In this document: positions 44,952 through 55,664 of the stretch, in pieces
Numbering within the stretch: position 1 is the stretch's first letter
Layout: each line of letters opens with the position of its first letter
From: Pestalotiopsis fici W106-1
Taxonomy: Eukaryota; Ascomycota; Sordariomycetes; Amphisphaeriales; Sporocadaceae
Assembly (NCBI RefSeq): GCF_000516985.1
Contig: NW_006917102.1
Span: forward strand, 962,643-1,026,642
DNA length: 64,000 nucleotides
Direction: 5' to 3'
The notes under the pieces: generated by a model
Database searches by the model: none
What the model was told of the DNA's origin: nothing
The model's input: the letters and a program-made list of their open reading frames with translations, nothing else
Translations under genes and position numbers: made by a program

Positions 44952-47900
44952 CTACTCCCTCTTCACAGAGATGCCTTTCATGGTACCATCCTTGAAACAA
45001 ACGATAGCATCAATGTATGATAGTCTATCTATAATCCTTGCAGCACAAGCGCCCCGCCCCGGGACCTCGTGCAGCTTCCGGCCGCCGCGGAACTGTCTTG
45101 TGTCAAAATCAACAGGGTACTCCCAAATACTGGTACTACGAAACCCCTGCTTTAGCACAACCAATGAATGATTTCCGTAGATGCTCTGACATATGCAATC
45201 AATGCTTATAGCAGGATTTCTTTTTCCTGGAATCTCTTCGTCCGTGTCCCCTGGAAAGTATGGAAAATACCTCGTCCCTGCCACTGCCACGATGCACCCA
45301 AAGGCATCATTCATGGGGAAGACTTTCGTTGAAGCGCGATCGCGGTGCTCACTGGCGTACTTCGGCAGGTCAGATGCGAATTATGAGAGAGTAACAGCGA
45401 AATTCAGCGGGGTAAAATCACTCACATATTCAAAATATGCAGAAAAAGCGAGTTGACGATTCGGACCAGAGAAAGCGTCGTCAGGTAGCTCATATGCGAG
45501 AAGAAATCCATATTGACCAATCTGTCCCCAACAATACAAGATGGTTGCCGCATCGTTGATTGCAAGGTCACAGACTTCAATATGGACTTGCTTACTTAGG
45601 AGAGGGAGACGTGGGGGACTCTTGGGGATTTCCAAACCTATGAGCGAGTGGTTCCTAGAACAGCTTCAGCGATTAGGACTTCATGAGTGATGTTGGGACA
45701 TGAAGTACACTCACGTTTGGCGATATAACAGGATTTCGTTTTGTTTGTTGAGGGCTACGTGGCCATTTTTTGACAGGGCTAATCGAGTTGAACTGTCGAA
45801 ATTGCCAGGTATGACTCGATCTCGTTCCCAAGTAGAGCCATTGAACACGTATAAGAAGGGCTGGATTGAACTGATCAGTGAGGAAATGTGAAAGGGTTGA
45901 GCTGTCAGGACTGACCTGTGTGATACCGTCGCTGCCCCAAACAACCAGGTATATACCTGAAATCGAGAACCTGTCATATCTTGCACCCCTTGGCAATAGT
46001 AAGAAATTTCTGGGGCGCTCCGCTATAAAGTCAAAGTGGCCACTTCGAGATATCTTCAACACCGTTAGACCGTTTTGGGAGAGAACGGCGATACGCTCAT
46101 TATCGATTGCGACTGCAAGCACCTTTCCTATGCTGATTCTACTAGAGACAATGACCTTGTGAGCTTCACTTGTGGTAGTAAAACTGGAGATGGTGGTAGC
46201 CGTATCAGGTCGATCAATGGGCGTCCTGTTTGTGGCCTACGATGGCAGATCCTCGCCAACGACAGTAAATGCAGAAGTTTGTGTGATGCCAACGTCGTCG
46301 AGAAGCTGAGTTGCTGTGGGTCTTCGTTCATGGTCGACCGATAATGCACGACTGATACAACGCACCCAGTACTTCACGTATAGTCGGTCCTCTGACCATT
46401 TATCTACACATTCGAAAAGCCAATCCTGAACGCCTGGTTTCAATTCGAACTGAAGCTCACCCGCCTGTTGTCCAGGCACAGCGAGCGAGGCCGAAGACTT
46501 TCGAGAGTAAAAGTAATCATCAGCTACGACACTGACTCCGGCCCTGCGGATAGCCGTCAATCTATCAACTTCTGGGGCATGTCCCAAAGTGAAGGCCAAG
46601 ACTTCTGCAAAAATTGCCCCAAAAGCCCAGACATCCACTCCTCTACCAAGACGGCGACTGTCGCGACTGGTCGTGGAAAGGACTTCTGGTGGTGTGTAGG
46701 CGCCTTGTTCGCGACTGGCCTCTGTATCCACCGTGTATTTGCGGAACAGGTCGCCCACTGTGCCAACAAAATTAACAGGATCTGTCCAATGCTTGATGAC
46801 TGAAATGCTAAAATCGGTAATTTTCCATGTGCCGACCATGCTCTCTGCGCTACCCTGGAAAATCAAGATATTGTCGGGCTTCAAATCCATACAGACACAA
46901 TAATAGCGGTCAAGTCGGCCGGGGAAACCGTCGTGGAGAAATTTCATTGCTCCTGCTACTGAAAAACACTGTTTTAGCAAGGCCGTCGCAAGCCTGTCGA
47001 TGCTTTGTTCGGCACGGGGAAACGCGGCTGGGAAGTAATAACCTGCGTTCCATTCGGAAGGATTTTGGCCGCCAGATAGAAAAGTGTCAAGGCTCCCATG
47101 CTCAGGCCAGGGCAGAAAGATCTTGATTTCACCGTTTGCCAATCCCAATATGGCCTGGTGAAGCGAGAGACCTTTGACTCCTGTCAGGCGCTTTTTCAGT
47201 ATTTGCTTATATCCGACCTCATTGGGCAGGCCGATGAAAGTCTTGACTGCGGCGGCAACAGGATTTTTCTAGTTCTGCATTAGCACATGACTTCCAAGAA
47301 TCTATTGTTGCGAGTTTGTGTGTAAGCTGAGATTGACCGACGTACATATTGTGTTTCACCTCTGTCGATATGCTCGGGCGCTAGCATCCAACACTGCGTT
47401 GTGTTAGCTTGAAGTTTGGCTCAAAGGGCGCCAAGTTTCATGTACCTTGACACCGCCGAACCCTCCATCATAGTTTCCAGGACTTTCGAGATATGGAAGA
47501 CGTATGCGTTTGTCGGTAATAATTTGCGGCTTGTCGGTGCCGAAGTCGATCACTGCTGGAATGAGCAGATATTGTTCCGGCCATCTGTATAGGAAATGCT
47601 CAAGTTTGAGGTTCGCGGCCAGTGCTTTATGCAGTGGCATATGTTTGTCTTGGAACGACGAATGGGAGGCGCCCGCGAAAAATAAGCTTTGGAATTGGTC
47701 AAACCATTCCAGAGGTGCAGGCAAAATGACGAAGAACGAAAAGAGCTTCAACATTTGGGTGAGCACCTCAGTAGCTTGTTCGGTCGTTAGTCGCGCGATT
47801 GCTTGTATATCCTGTAGGCGACCCTTGTACACATCTTTCAAGTCAGAGAAGCAGACGATGGCGCTGGCGTTCTCGCCCCTTCTGCACGCAAGTATTTTGT

Positions 47901-49880
47901 TTCGTAGATCTTCCAGTAGTTCCTGTCGCTTAGTCATTGCTGCTTCATCGAACGACATGCTCTTTGCCGTATACTGAAAGCCGTGATCGCCAGCAGAGTC
48001 AGGATATATATTTTCGACATCGGAGGGAGCAAAAGAGCCATTTGAGGGCAGAGAAGCAAGCCCAGCCAAATCCTGATCGGATGCATCCGATACGGTGAGC
48101 CGACTGGATTGTCCATCCGTACCCTCATCAAAGTAGTCATTATTTCTGAAATAGTCCCAAACGCGATTCTCATCATCTCCAGTTTCTGCCGTGGGCCATG
48201 GCAACGATCTCATTGAGAATTCATGCACGTGTTCAAGAACGTGGTCCAGCAGACGCTCGGAATCTGCAGTGTCTGTCTCGTCGCAAAGTGGGCAGCTGCT
48301 GAGGCCACTTGGCGCCAGGACTGCAGCACTCGCTGTAAGTGTCTGGTGCTGATCTTCTCTGATCGTGTCATCATGGCGCTTTTTAACATGATCAATGAAT
48401 TCTGCCACAGATGGAAATATGAGAGACATTCTTCCCGGTGTCTTGCAAGGTATGCATTCCCAACATTGTGCGTGAGCCTCTCTTACATGTCGCATCCAAT
48501 CAGTTCGATTGACGTACGTTGCTTCGGGGGAAGGGCATTTCTCTAGTATGCAAGTATATGGGCATATGTCCGCCATGAGGTGTTTTCTTTAGTGAGTGCT
48601 GTCAGATCAAGCTTCGAACAAGATGAATTTCAGTGTGAGCAGGGAAGGTCTTTGTTACCCACTTCCAGTGTGTTGCCTCGCGAAAGAGGTCTGGCAAAAC
48701 TTGGCAGCAACATGGGCACCGAAAAGATCGCATCCCTTCATGCATTCGAGGGGGCCTTGGATATGTGACACGTGCAGCGGTTGAGGTTATATTTGTCTTG
48801 GCGATTTGTGATGGGGTTGGTCCCTGCCGAGACACTTCTTCAATTTGAGAATCAACAGCTGAAGCCGTTGTCGCAGACATTATAGCAGAGGATGCGCCTG
48901 GAGTATTGTCCAAGCCTAGCGGCAGGGCGGGGGATTCCGGGACGGTAATTTGTGTTTGGGGCGTTATCTTGTCCACAGTCATGGGACTGTCATCTCTTGA
49001 TGGCTCAGGGTTGCTATGCGCCTTTTCGGCATCGATTCCTAATTTCTGGGCATGCCTTTGAGCATAAACGAAACGGTTCCGCCTTCGAAGATTCGATATC
49101 ATAAGACGCTCTTGGATTGGCGTGAGATCTCTGGCATCAACATCCCATCTATCGCGGCCGGTCTTGCTTCCACGGGCCAGAACAAGGATTTCCAGATGCG
49201 ATCGTAGTTTTTGGTGCGCTTTTGGGTCGAACAGGCGGTCAGCTTTTTGATTGCGGAAATTTGCGCCGGATTTCCTGATGACCACGGCTATCCTTGTTAG
49301 ACTGTCAAGAACCTGCTCTACCTCATACTGGACGGTAGCGCATGACGAAGAAGAGAGATCCAATGCTCCTGCCGGTGTCTCCTCCGGCCACGAATCTGTG
49401 GAGGACATATCTGACCAAGGTGAAAATGATCGTGGGATAAGCTCGGGGGGCTCCGGAGTTTCCGTCCCAGTATGGCCAGCCGGATCAGAAGTACCCAAGG
49501 TTGGGATATCTTTGAAGATGGCTTCCTCGGGTAGCCCAAGTGCTGATGATCTGTAGTCAGCAAAGCCCAATAATGCAGTCCAGTAGACACCCACCGACAT
49601 CCCTACACTTCTCGATACAGCCTTGGAGGAGACTGAGGATGTTGATCACGAAATCACGCGTATCGGGCTGGTGAGCAAGCCTGGAATCAAGGGACGCTCT
49701 TTCGCCAGCAAACGCACCAGTGCCTGCCGCCCAAAGATTGAACTCAGCTAATCGGTTCTCGGCCCATTCATATTGTACCAAGGGTTGTAGATGAAGGCAT
49801 TCCTCGAAGCGGGCCCGACACTGTTTGGCCACCCCACCAATCGAGCCCTCATTTGCTTCATTATCATTCTCGCGTGCCAT
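44952..49880 (-). CDS. C2H2 zinc-finger / protein kinase / beta-propeller-like fusion protein
   Basis: Nine exons (49880-49609, 49550-48663, 48586-47446, 47393-47346, 47268-46241, 46183-45916, 45860-45715, 45654-45426, 45359-44952) sum to 1475 residues with every junction in phase. Residues about 1-95 form the helical N-terminus common to fungal zinc-finger/ankyrin/kinase fusions. A C2H2 cluster spans the exon 2/3 border (FRCPCCCQVLPDLF, CPYTCILEKCPSPEATYVNR, ECIPCKT, SCPLCDETD). The kinase has a glycine loop (GGFGGVK), VAIK-type AVKTF, catalytic loop CMDLKPDNIL (His and Arg of HRD replaced, Asp kept), TDFS instead of DFG, and GRGVDVWAFGAIFAE. The C-terminal 370 residues show repeated beta strands (YLVVWGSDGITQ, LYVFNGSTWERD, IWEYPVDF) like a propeller or lectin. 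An in-frame TAG is removed by a 57-nt intron (46240-46184, weak donor). Divergent from the subtilase gene; possibly a sensor-kinase. Confidence 0.78.
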
Positions 49881-50141
49881 CGCCTGACGTGCTGTCAAGA
49901 CAAATAATGATGAGAAGAGGGGAGTCAGCAGAGAAAGATCAGGGCGAGATGCATTGCACGTCACCACATGTGCGCTAGATCCTATTGGCCACCTCAGGCG
50001 AGGTTCTGGGGGAACCTGCAGGTCTATCAAACCCCGCTTCCAGGGTTGTGTCTTACTTCTTCTTGGGCGCAGCTCACAAAACGCGGCGTGCCATTGCTGT
50101 CTTCACTCTGCGCCCGCAGTAGGGCATGCGCGCGATGATTT
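49881..50141. promoter_or_regulatory. Bidirectional promoter between kinase-fusion and subtilase genes
   Basis: Only 261 bp separate the two divergent start codons (49880 minus, 50142 plus), so the promoters must overlap and co-regulation is likely. No clear TATA box is visible. Confidence 0.55.
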
Positions 50142-52988
50142 ATGGCTACAGAAATAGCCATCGCCGAGGTCGAAGAGATCGAATTCGCCAAAAAGGCGCT
50201 TTCCCGCGTTGCCAATATTGGCGCCGAACTTGGTCGTCGAATGAGATCTTCTGTCGCTGGGAGTCTGGGCGCAAGGCTATTAGTGGCGAAAGCGTCTCTG
50301 GATTGTGCCGATGCCGAGGAACTCGTGCGCCTGCAAAGACGCATCCCTAAGCTACTCAACGACCTAGAGCGAATATGCGGAGTACGTCGCTGAGTCTGCG
50401 CATCACCTGCAGTGTGCATTTATTTCCTTTCCAATTGTGCTAATGTCAGAGGCTGGTAGTGGCCCGAGCCAACAGATTCCGGTTGCCCGATCCTGCATTC
50501 AGTCCTGCACCAGGGAACCGACCGGTCGGCACGTAGAGCGGAAGATCGCGTCCAGCGTGGGATATCTGCATGGGCCAAGGGGCCTCTTCTTGTTCGCCAG
50601 ACCTATTTCCAGAATCTGGACCAGTTCTCGAAGCGTGCAATGGCGATAGGCGACGAGCAACGCCAACCGAAGCGGAAAGCTAAAGAAATACCCGCAATCG
50701 ATGATTATCCTCCACACATCAATCATAGCCTGTATTCGGTCATGCTGGCACACTCTGTGTGCACGTGTATAATGGATCGCGGATATACAAAATCCAGGCA
50801 CCCTGCCAGACTACGGTTGAGAGATCAATTGGTCAAGGTCGACGGGTGCATCGCATTCGACATGCTGCTATGTGCGAAGCCTGATACTTGGGAGTACTGG
50901 CAAGATGTACAACTACGCATTTCATTGTAAGAAACATGTTGAAAAGTCGATCCCCGCAGTCGAGCGCGTTCGATCGCTGACTTGGCAACAGGAAGGAGGT
51001 GACCAAGAAATCGCTTCGAATTGTAGGCGGCGATTCCAATATATACACTGAACGGAAGATGGCCCGTTTCAGGATGATAAAGCCAGGATCTTTGTGTCAA
51101 CTGCTCGAACCAAGACCTGGTGCTCGAATAGATTGTCAAATACAGGGATCGGAACTACGCCAACTACACGAGAGCTCACCAATTATGCAACATGTACTCC
51201 CCGGCCCCAGCGTCTCTCTAAAGAACATTCTGAACACTCACCGTCTATCCAACAGGATGAAACTAGTACTTGCGAATATAGTTGCGAAGTCATTCTATCA
51301 GTATTACGATTCACCATGGATGGACAGTAAATGGAGCAGCGAGTCTATCCATTTCTTGCCCCAGTCTCGAATCGACGGCAGCACGACCGAGACCGACGAA
51401 AAAGTCTTCTACGCCTCGAGGCCGTATTTTGTCGTCGAATTTGAGGGTGGCAAACGTCCATTTCCGGAATACTGTGACTCCTTCTCTGTGATTTACCGGT
51501 ACCCAAGGCTGCTTTCTCTCTGCACAATTTTAATGGAAATTGGTCGGGGCAAGACTTTTACTTGGAACCACGACGAATCATTAGAGTGCAGTTTAAATGC
51601 TAATTGGAATATCGTCAAGCGTTTGGCTGACAGTCATCGTGGCTGGGGAGACTTCGATTACGCCGATTACCAAAAAGCCATTCTCAGCTGCCTCAATCCC
51701 CAGCTTTCCGATAAGGGCACAGCCGAAAATAGCCAAGCCGAGTCAGAAATAGATATTCGAAAAACCATCATTTATAACGATATAGTCTTGCCCTTAGAAC
51801 GATTGCTCAAACTTGGATTCTCGGAAAGCACACGAAAGTTAGATCCGATCCCGATTGAAGCTCGGCAGCTTGGCGTCCATGAACCTGCTATACAAGCCCT
51901 TCCGACTTTCAATCCCGAGAACATAGCAAATTTTGCCCAAGATCGCGAGGCGGACCAGTCTGCCAGATGGTTGGATCAGATCTTGAAAATAAATAGCTAT
52001 ATCAACGACGTATCCAGACGGTGCACGCACGAAGGGAAGCGTCGTGCCACCCGGGTAGCTGTGCTCGACACTGGATACGACGACGAGGCTGTATTCTTCC
52101 AAGTTCCGGCTCGTCGAAGGCGCATTAGGCAGTGGAAGGACTTTTACGGAGATTTGGGCGATCCCATCGATGAGACCGGACATGGATCTCACACGGCAGC
52201 GCTAATCATGAAGGTTGCCCCGACTGCAGATATATACATAGCCAGAGTCACCAAGAGCCGTGGGACTTTGCGGGATTGCGCTCCCCAAATCGCCAAGGTA
52301 AGAATGCTGCATACGCCCGGGGTACATCCTTCAGGCTGATAGAATCATGCATCAATATGCACTGACACCATCGATCGCATAGGCAATTTGGTGGGCAGTA
52401 GACGAATGCGAGGCCGACGTGATATCAATGTCGTTTGGGTTCTCAGATGAGATACCGCTCATCAGCAAAACTATCAATGAAGTTCATTTGCAGCGGAACA
52501 ACAAAATCCTCTTTTTTGCTGCAGCGTCCAACTCTGGCGGAAACCGTAAGGAGATGTTCCCGGCAAGTCATGACTCTGTGATATCAATACGCGAGACAAA
52601 CAGCAATGGCGCCTTTTCGGACACCAACCCACCTGTTGACCGCCTTGGACCCGCGGTATTTGGTACATTGGGTACCCAAGTGCGGTCGGCATGGCTGCGC
52701 AGAGTCGATGGCGAGCTGCCCAAATCTGGTTCGTCTGTCGCCACCGCTATAGCGGCTGGCATCGCGGCCATGATGCTGAACTTTGCCAACCTCGGCTTTT
52801 GCAGCTCGAAATTCGTGCTTCCCACCAGCGCCAACCGTTTGTGGACCAGGCGTGGCATGCTCGCCCTGTTTGCGCGGATGTCGGAAGATATGGGCAACCG
52901 GTGTTTCTTCATCTCACCTATGAGATTCTTCTCTGACTCAAACGAGGTGGCTTCATGGATAGCAATGGCCGATGCCCTAAAGGGTTGA
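50142..52988 (+). CDS. DUF7580-like / subtilisin (S8) serine protease, HET-Q2-like neighbour of gasdermin
   Basis: Exons 50142-50381, 50450-50926, 50992-52297 and 52383-52988, about 650 residues. There is no signal peptide, so it is cytosolic. An N-terminal helical region (IEFAKKALSRVANIGAELGR) leads to a DUF7580-like region (EYWQDVQLRISLKEV, YYDSPWMDSKWSSESIHFLP, LLSLCTILMEIGRGKTF). The C-terminal subtilase keeps the full triad: Asp in VAVLDTGYDD (52067-52069), His in ETGHGSHTAALI (52181-52183), Ser in SGSSVATAIAAGIAA (52734-52736), plus the oxyanion Asn in AAASNSGGN. Exon 2 length is out of phase by one unless an extra 55-nt intron (about 50509-50563, weak GTCGGC donor) or a frame error near 50505-50525 is allowed. 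Such intracellular subtilases neighbour fungal gasdermin genes and cleave them; the gasdermin-like gene follows 677 bp downstream on the same strand. Confidence 0.82.
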
Positions 52989-53665
52989 GGAGCAATGCTT
53001 ACTTACATTCAAGGGGTGACTCGTGAGTATGAACTCAAAAATGCTAAACTGTGATTGTGATAGATTGCGCTGGGAACCAGTCAAGCAACTACTTGCTATC
53101 CTGTGCACACGTAGCCGAATATCAAGAAGTCTTCAGAACCCAGCGCGGAACATTGGTGCTCACTTGAGGTTGTTGACACCATAATTGCCTGCCTGCCTAC
53201 CTAGACGAAATGAATAGCGGGGACGGGTGCGACGCATGATTGATCAGTGCCATAGCTTATTTGTTAGGCCCCGAGACAGGTTAACCCTGATAGCTTCTCC
53301 TTTGGGTTCTATGCGAACACGACAGCTCTACTATGTCCCTTTAATAACCTATTCCCCTGAACGAGCCTGTGAATTCTGCAAAGGTGAATGAGTGTGGCAT
53401 ATATTCGAGAATTACGAGCCGATGAACTCGGTGATATCAGTGGCTTTATGCGCTGTCAGACGTGGCCAAACAAGGGAATGTCTATTACCCCGCCTCAACC
53501 GTGAGAACAGCCAGCCAGCCAGCCTGGAAGTGGCTGTGTACCTACCCAGCCCTGCAGATGGCATCTGAGACACCAAAGATCTCACAATGCTGGAAACATA
53601 AATTTTCATGCACTGCGAAAAGGCTTCTTCGCATTGTCTAGGTTTCAATTTGCAGGCTCATTACC
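52989..53665 (+). other. Spacer between subtilase and gasdermin-like genes
   Basis: 677 bp, no gene recognised. It must contain the subtilase 3' end and the gasdermin-like gene promoter; no distinct TATA box seen. Confidence 0.5.
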
Positions 53666-54508
53666 ATGGCTGCTGTGAGAACTTATATCTTGGCGCCAAA
53701 CCTCCAGTTCAAGCCATCAGGCCCTATACAGCTGTGCAGCATTATAGCTGATCCGTTTCGACCAACCAAGACGCTATCAACTCTCCCGCAAGAGGCCTTA
53801 CCGCCAATGGAGACAATCAAGGAATATAATCACGAGCTGAGCAGCGAGAAGGGACACCTCATGAGCATGGGGTTTTGGGCCCAGTTCCTTTCGACCGTGG
53901 GCGGCGATGCCAGCCTGGAGCATAATGTCAACCACGTACAGCGGTACGACATTGACGAACTCGAGACGCGCTATATTCGCGACGAGCCGTCCGCCAACAA
54001 TGTCGACCTGGTGCGCAGGCTAGCTGAGCCCAAGGTGCAGGCTGCCATCAAGGCCGGCCTGTTCGGAAGCCAGCCCGTGTATATGATTACGGGCATCAAA
54101 ATTGCCCGCGGGCTCACTGTGCGGTTGGAGCGATCCACGCAGCTGGGTGGAGGGTTTGGGCCCACGGTGCCCGTGACGGAGAGCGTATCTGTTGGCGGCC
54201 AGGTCGTGGGCGAGCATCGTAACAACACGACAAGCGCGTTCCGAGCAGGCGAAGAGGATATCGTCTTCGCCTATCAACTGCACGCCATTCGACGAAAGGG
54301 CAGGAAGAAAGAAACCAAGGTGGATGTCTTTGAGTCCGAGGCGGCTTTGCTACATGGTGACGACGGCCCTTATGATTCAGATGTAGAAGGGGCGTCGCTC
54401 AGTATGGTGAATGCTGATGACCTATTTGAGGATGATGAGTGTGACGAACTTGCAACCAAGTCCCGCGAGTTGGCCGGTATTGATGGTTCGCTATATATGT
54501 ATATTTAA
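53666..54508 (+). CDS. Gasdermin-like pore-forming protein (RCD-1/HET-Q1 type)
   Basis: An intact single exon of 280 residues, within the 250-280 range of fungal gasdermin-like proteins. The N-terminus reads YILAPNLQFKPSGPIQL (7-23), then ADPFRP, an FWAQFLSTVGG block (70-80) and YDIDELETRYI. The hallmark strand pair PVYMITGIKIARGLTVRLER (137-156), a Gly-rich hairpin (160-182) and EEDIVFAYQLHAIRRKGRKK (196-215) recall gasdermin N-domains. From about residue 223 the tail is short, acidic and Ser/Asp-rich (DDGPYDSDVEG, DDLFEDDECDEL). In Podospora HET-Q1 a comparable short C-terminal tail is removed by the adjacent subtilase HET-Q2, which frees the pore-former to kill the cell. The subtilase directly upstream supports the same logic. 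No signal peptide or transmembrane segment is present. The call rests on recognised pattern and context, not an alignment. Confidence 0.76.
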   Translation: MAAVRTYILAPNLQFKPSGPIQLCSIIADPFRPTKTLSTLPQEALPPMETIKEYNHELSSEKGHLMSMGFWAQFLSTVGGDASLEHNVNHVQRYDIDELETRYIRDEPSANNVDLVRRLAEPKVQAAIKAGLFGSQPVYMITGIKIARGLTVRLERSTQLGGGFGPTVPVTESVSVGGQVVGEHRNNTTSAFRAGEEDIVFAYQLHAIRRKGRKKETKVDVFESEAALLHGDDGPYDSDVEGASLSMVNADDLFEDDECDELATKSRELAGIDGSLYMYI

Positions 54509-55234
54509 CGACTAAGTCCTGTCCATGCTCCTACAAGTGACACAAGTTCAGAAGATGCTTGCACCAGATTTCACTGCATTAAGCAATCATTGCAGACAGC
54601 AGTTCTTGTGGCTAGAAGAGGACATCACGACGCCGGGGCGGTATCATACTTGTACACATTTTGAAACACATGTTACCATTTCGCTTCGTCACACAATGAG
54701 TCCTCGCGGCTCCCACGGACCCCTGTGAGCATCACGTAATTTTGTACCAACACAGCCAAAACCGTATATATTTTGTTAGCATTTCCGCATACAAAAGCTA
54801 CAACAATGTTTTTATTCATTTAACGCTTTTTCTCTAGATATCGCTTTCTGTATCAACGAGGTGAATTATAAACGAGCAGATCTCACTTGATTTAGCGATG
54901 CAGCTGCTTGTTAGCTCCCGACGCGGGCCAGAAAACCATTACCGTCAAGCCATTCTTACGGCTGATTGCTAGAACCACAGCGCACTACCGCGAATAATCC
55001 TTAATATCACAGTTTCTTCAACTGCGCGCAATACATCACGAAAGATTGCATAGAAAAAAAATATAAACATATAACAAGACGTAATTTGGGTATAAACACG
55101 GGGTAGTAAGTGCTGTTGCGGCAAGGGAAATAGGAAGATGCGCAGCTTGTAGGATACAAAATTACGCAGGTGGCACAGTGAGCTATACTAATTTAAACCG
55201 TTTTATTTGATTATTTCGATTATTCTAACTTTAT
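54509..55234. other. Intergenic, AT-rich, no gene recognised
   Basis: About 0.7 kb downstream of the gasdermin-like gene. Nothing supported. Confidence 0.5.
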
Positions 55235-55429
55235 CTACAACATAGTCGCATTGCGCCAGTCGGCGCCTGGCACGGGCAAGCCGAGACATTGGCCGGTAAA
55301 GTTCACCACGGTGAAATGGCCATCTTCATGCAATCTCTGGGCAACACCAAATCCATTAGTTCCATCCCGAACAGGCGCCTTTGATGTGGAGGAAAGTTTC
55401 TTCGTGAGAAAGTACGACTTCATTGACAT
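55235..55429 (-). CDS. Small ORF ending in a peptide shared with 43625-43711, probably partial
   Basis: 64 codons from ATG 55429 (MSMKSYFLTKKLSS). The last 28 residues (GHFTVVNFTGQCLGLPVPGA then DWRNATML) recur at 43625-43711 with conservative changes, which shows the frame was under coding constraint. The preceding part (NGFGVAQRLHED) flows into it. No signal peptide or domain recognised; it may be the last exon of a longer gene whose 5' part is lost, or a relic. Confidence 0.4.
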   Translation of the reverse strand: MSMKSYFLTKKLSSTSKAPVRDGTNGFGVAQRLHEDGHFTVVNFTGQCLGLPVPGADWRNATML

Positions 55430-55664
55430 GCCCAAAACCACATGATCATGTGCTCTCGGGTTGAGTGAGACTAGATTTTACATAAAAACATGAGGGAGCA
55501 GATCATTTGATAACTTCCTACCATATCAATCAGGCTCGCGCGATGAGAGAGTGATTGGTAAATTCAACATAATACTTTCCAATGTCTGTGGATATTCCTA
55601 GTTCTACTAACTCCAGAGAGAGAAAGATACAAGTAATCCGATAATCCACCACAATCCCAAACTT

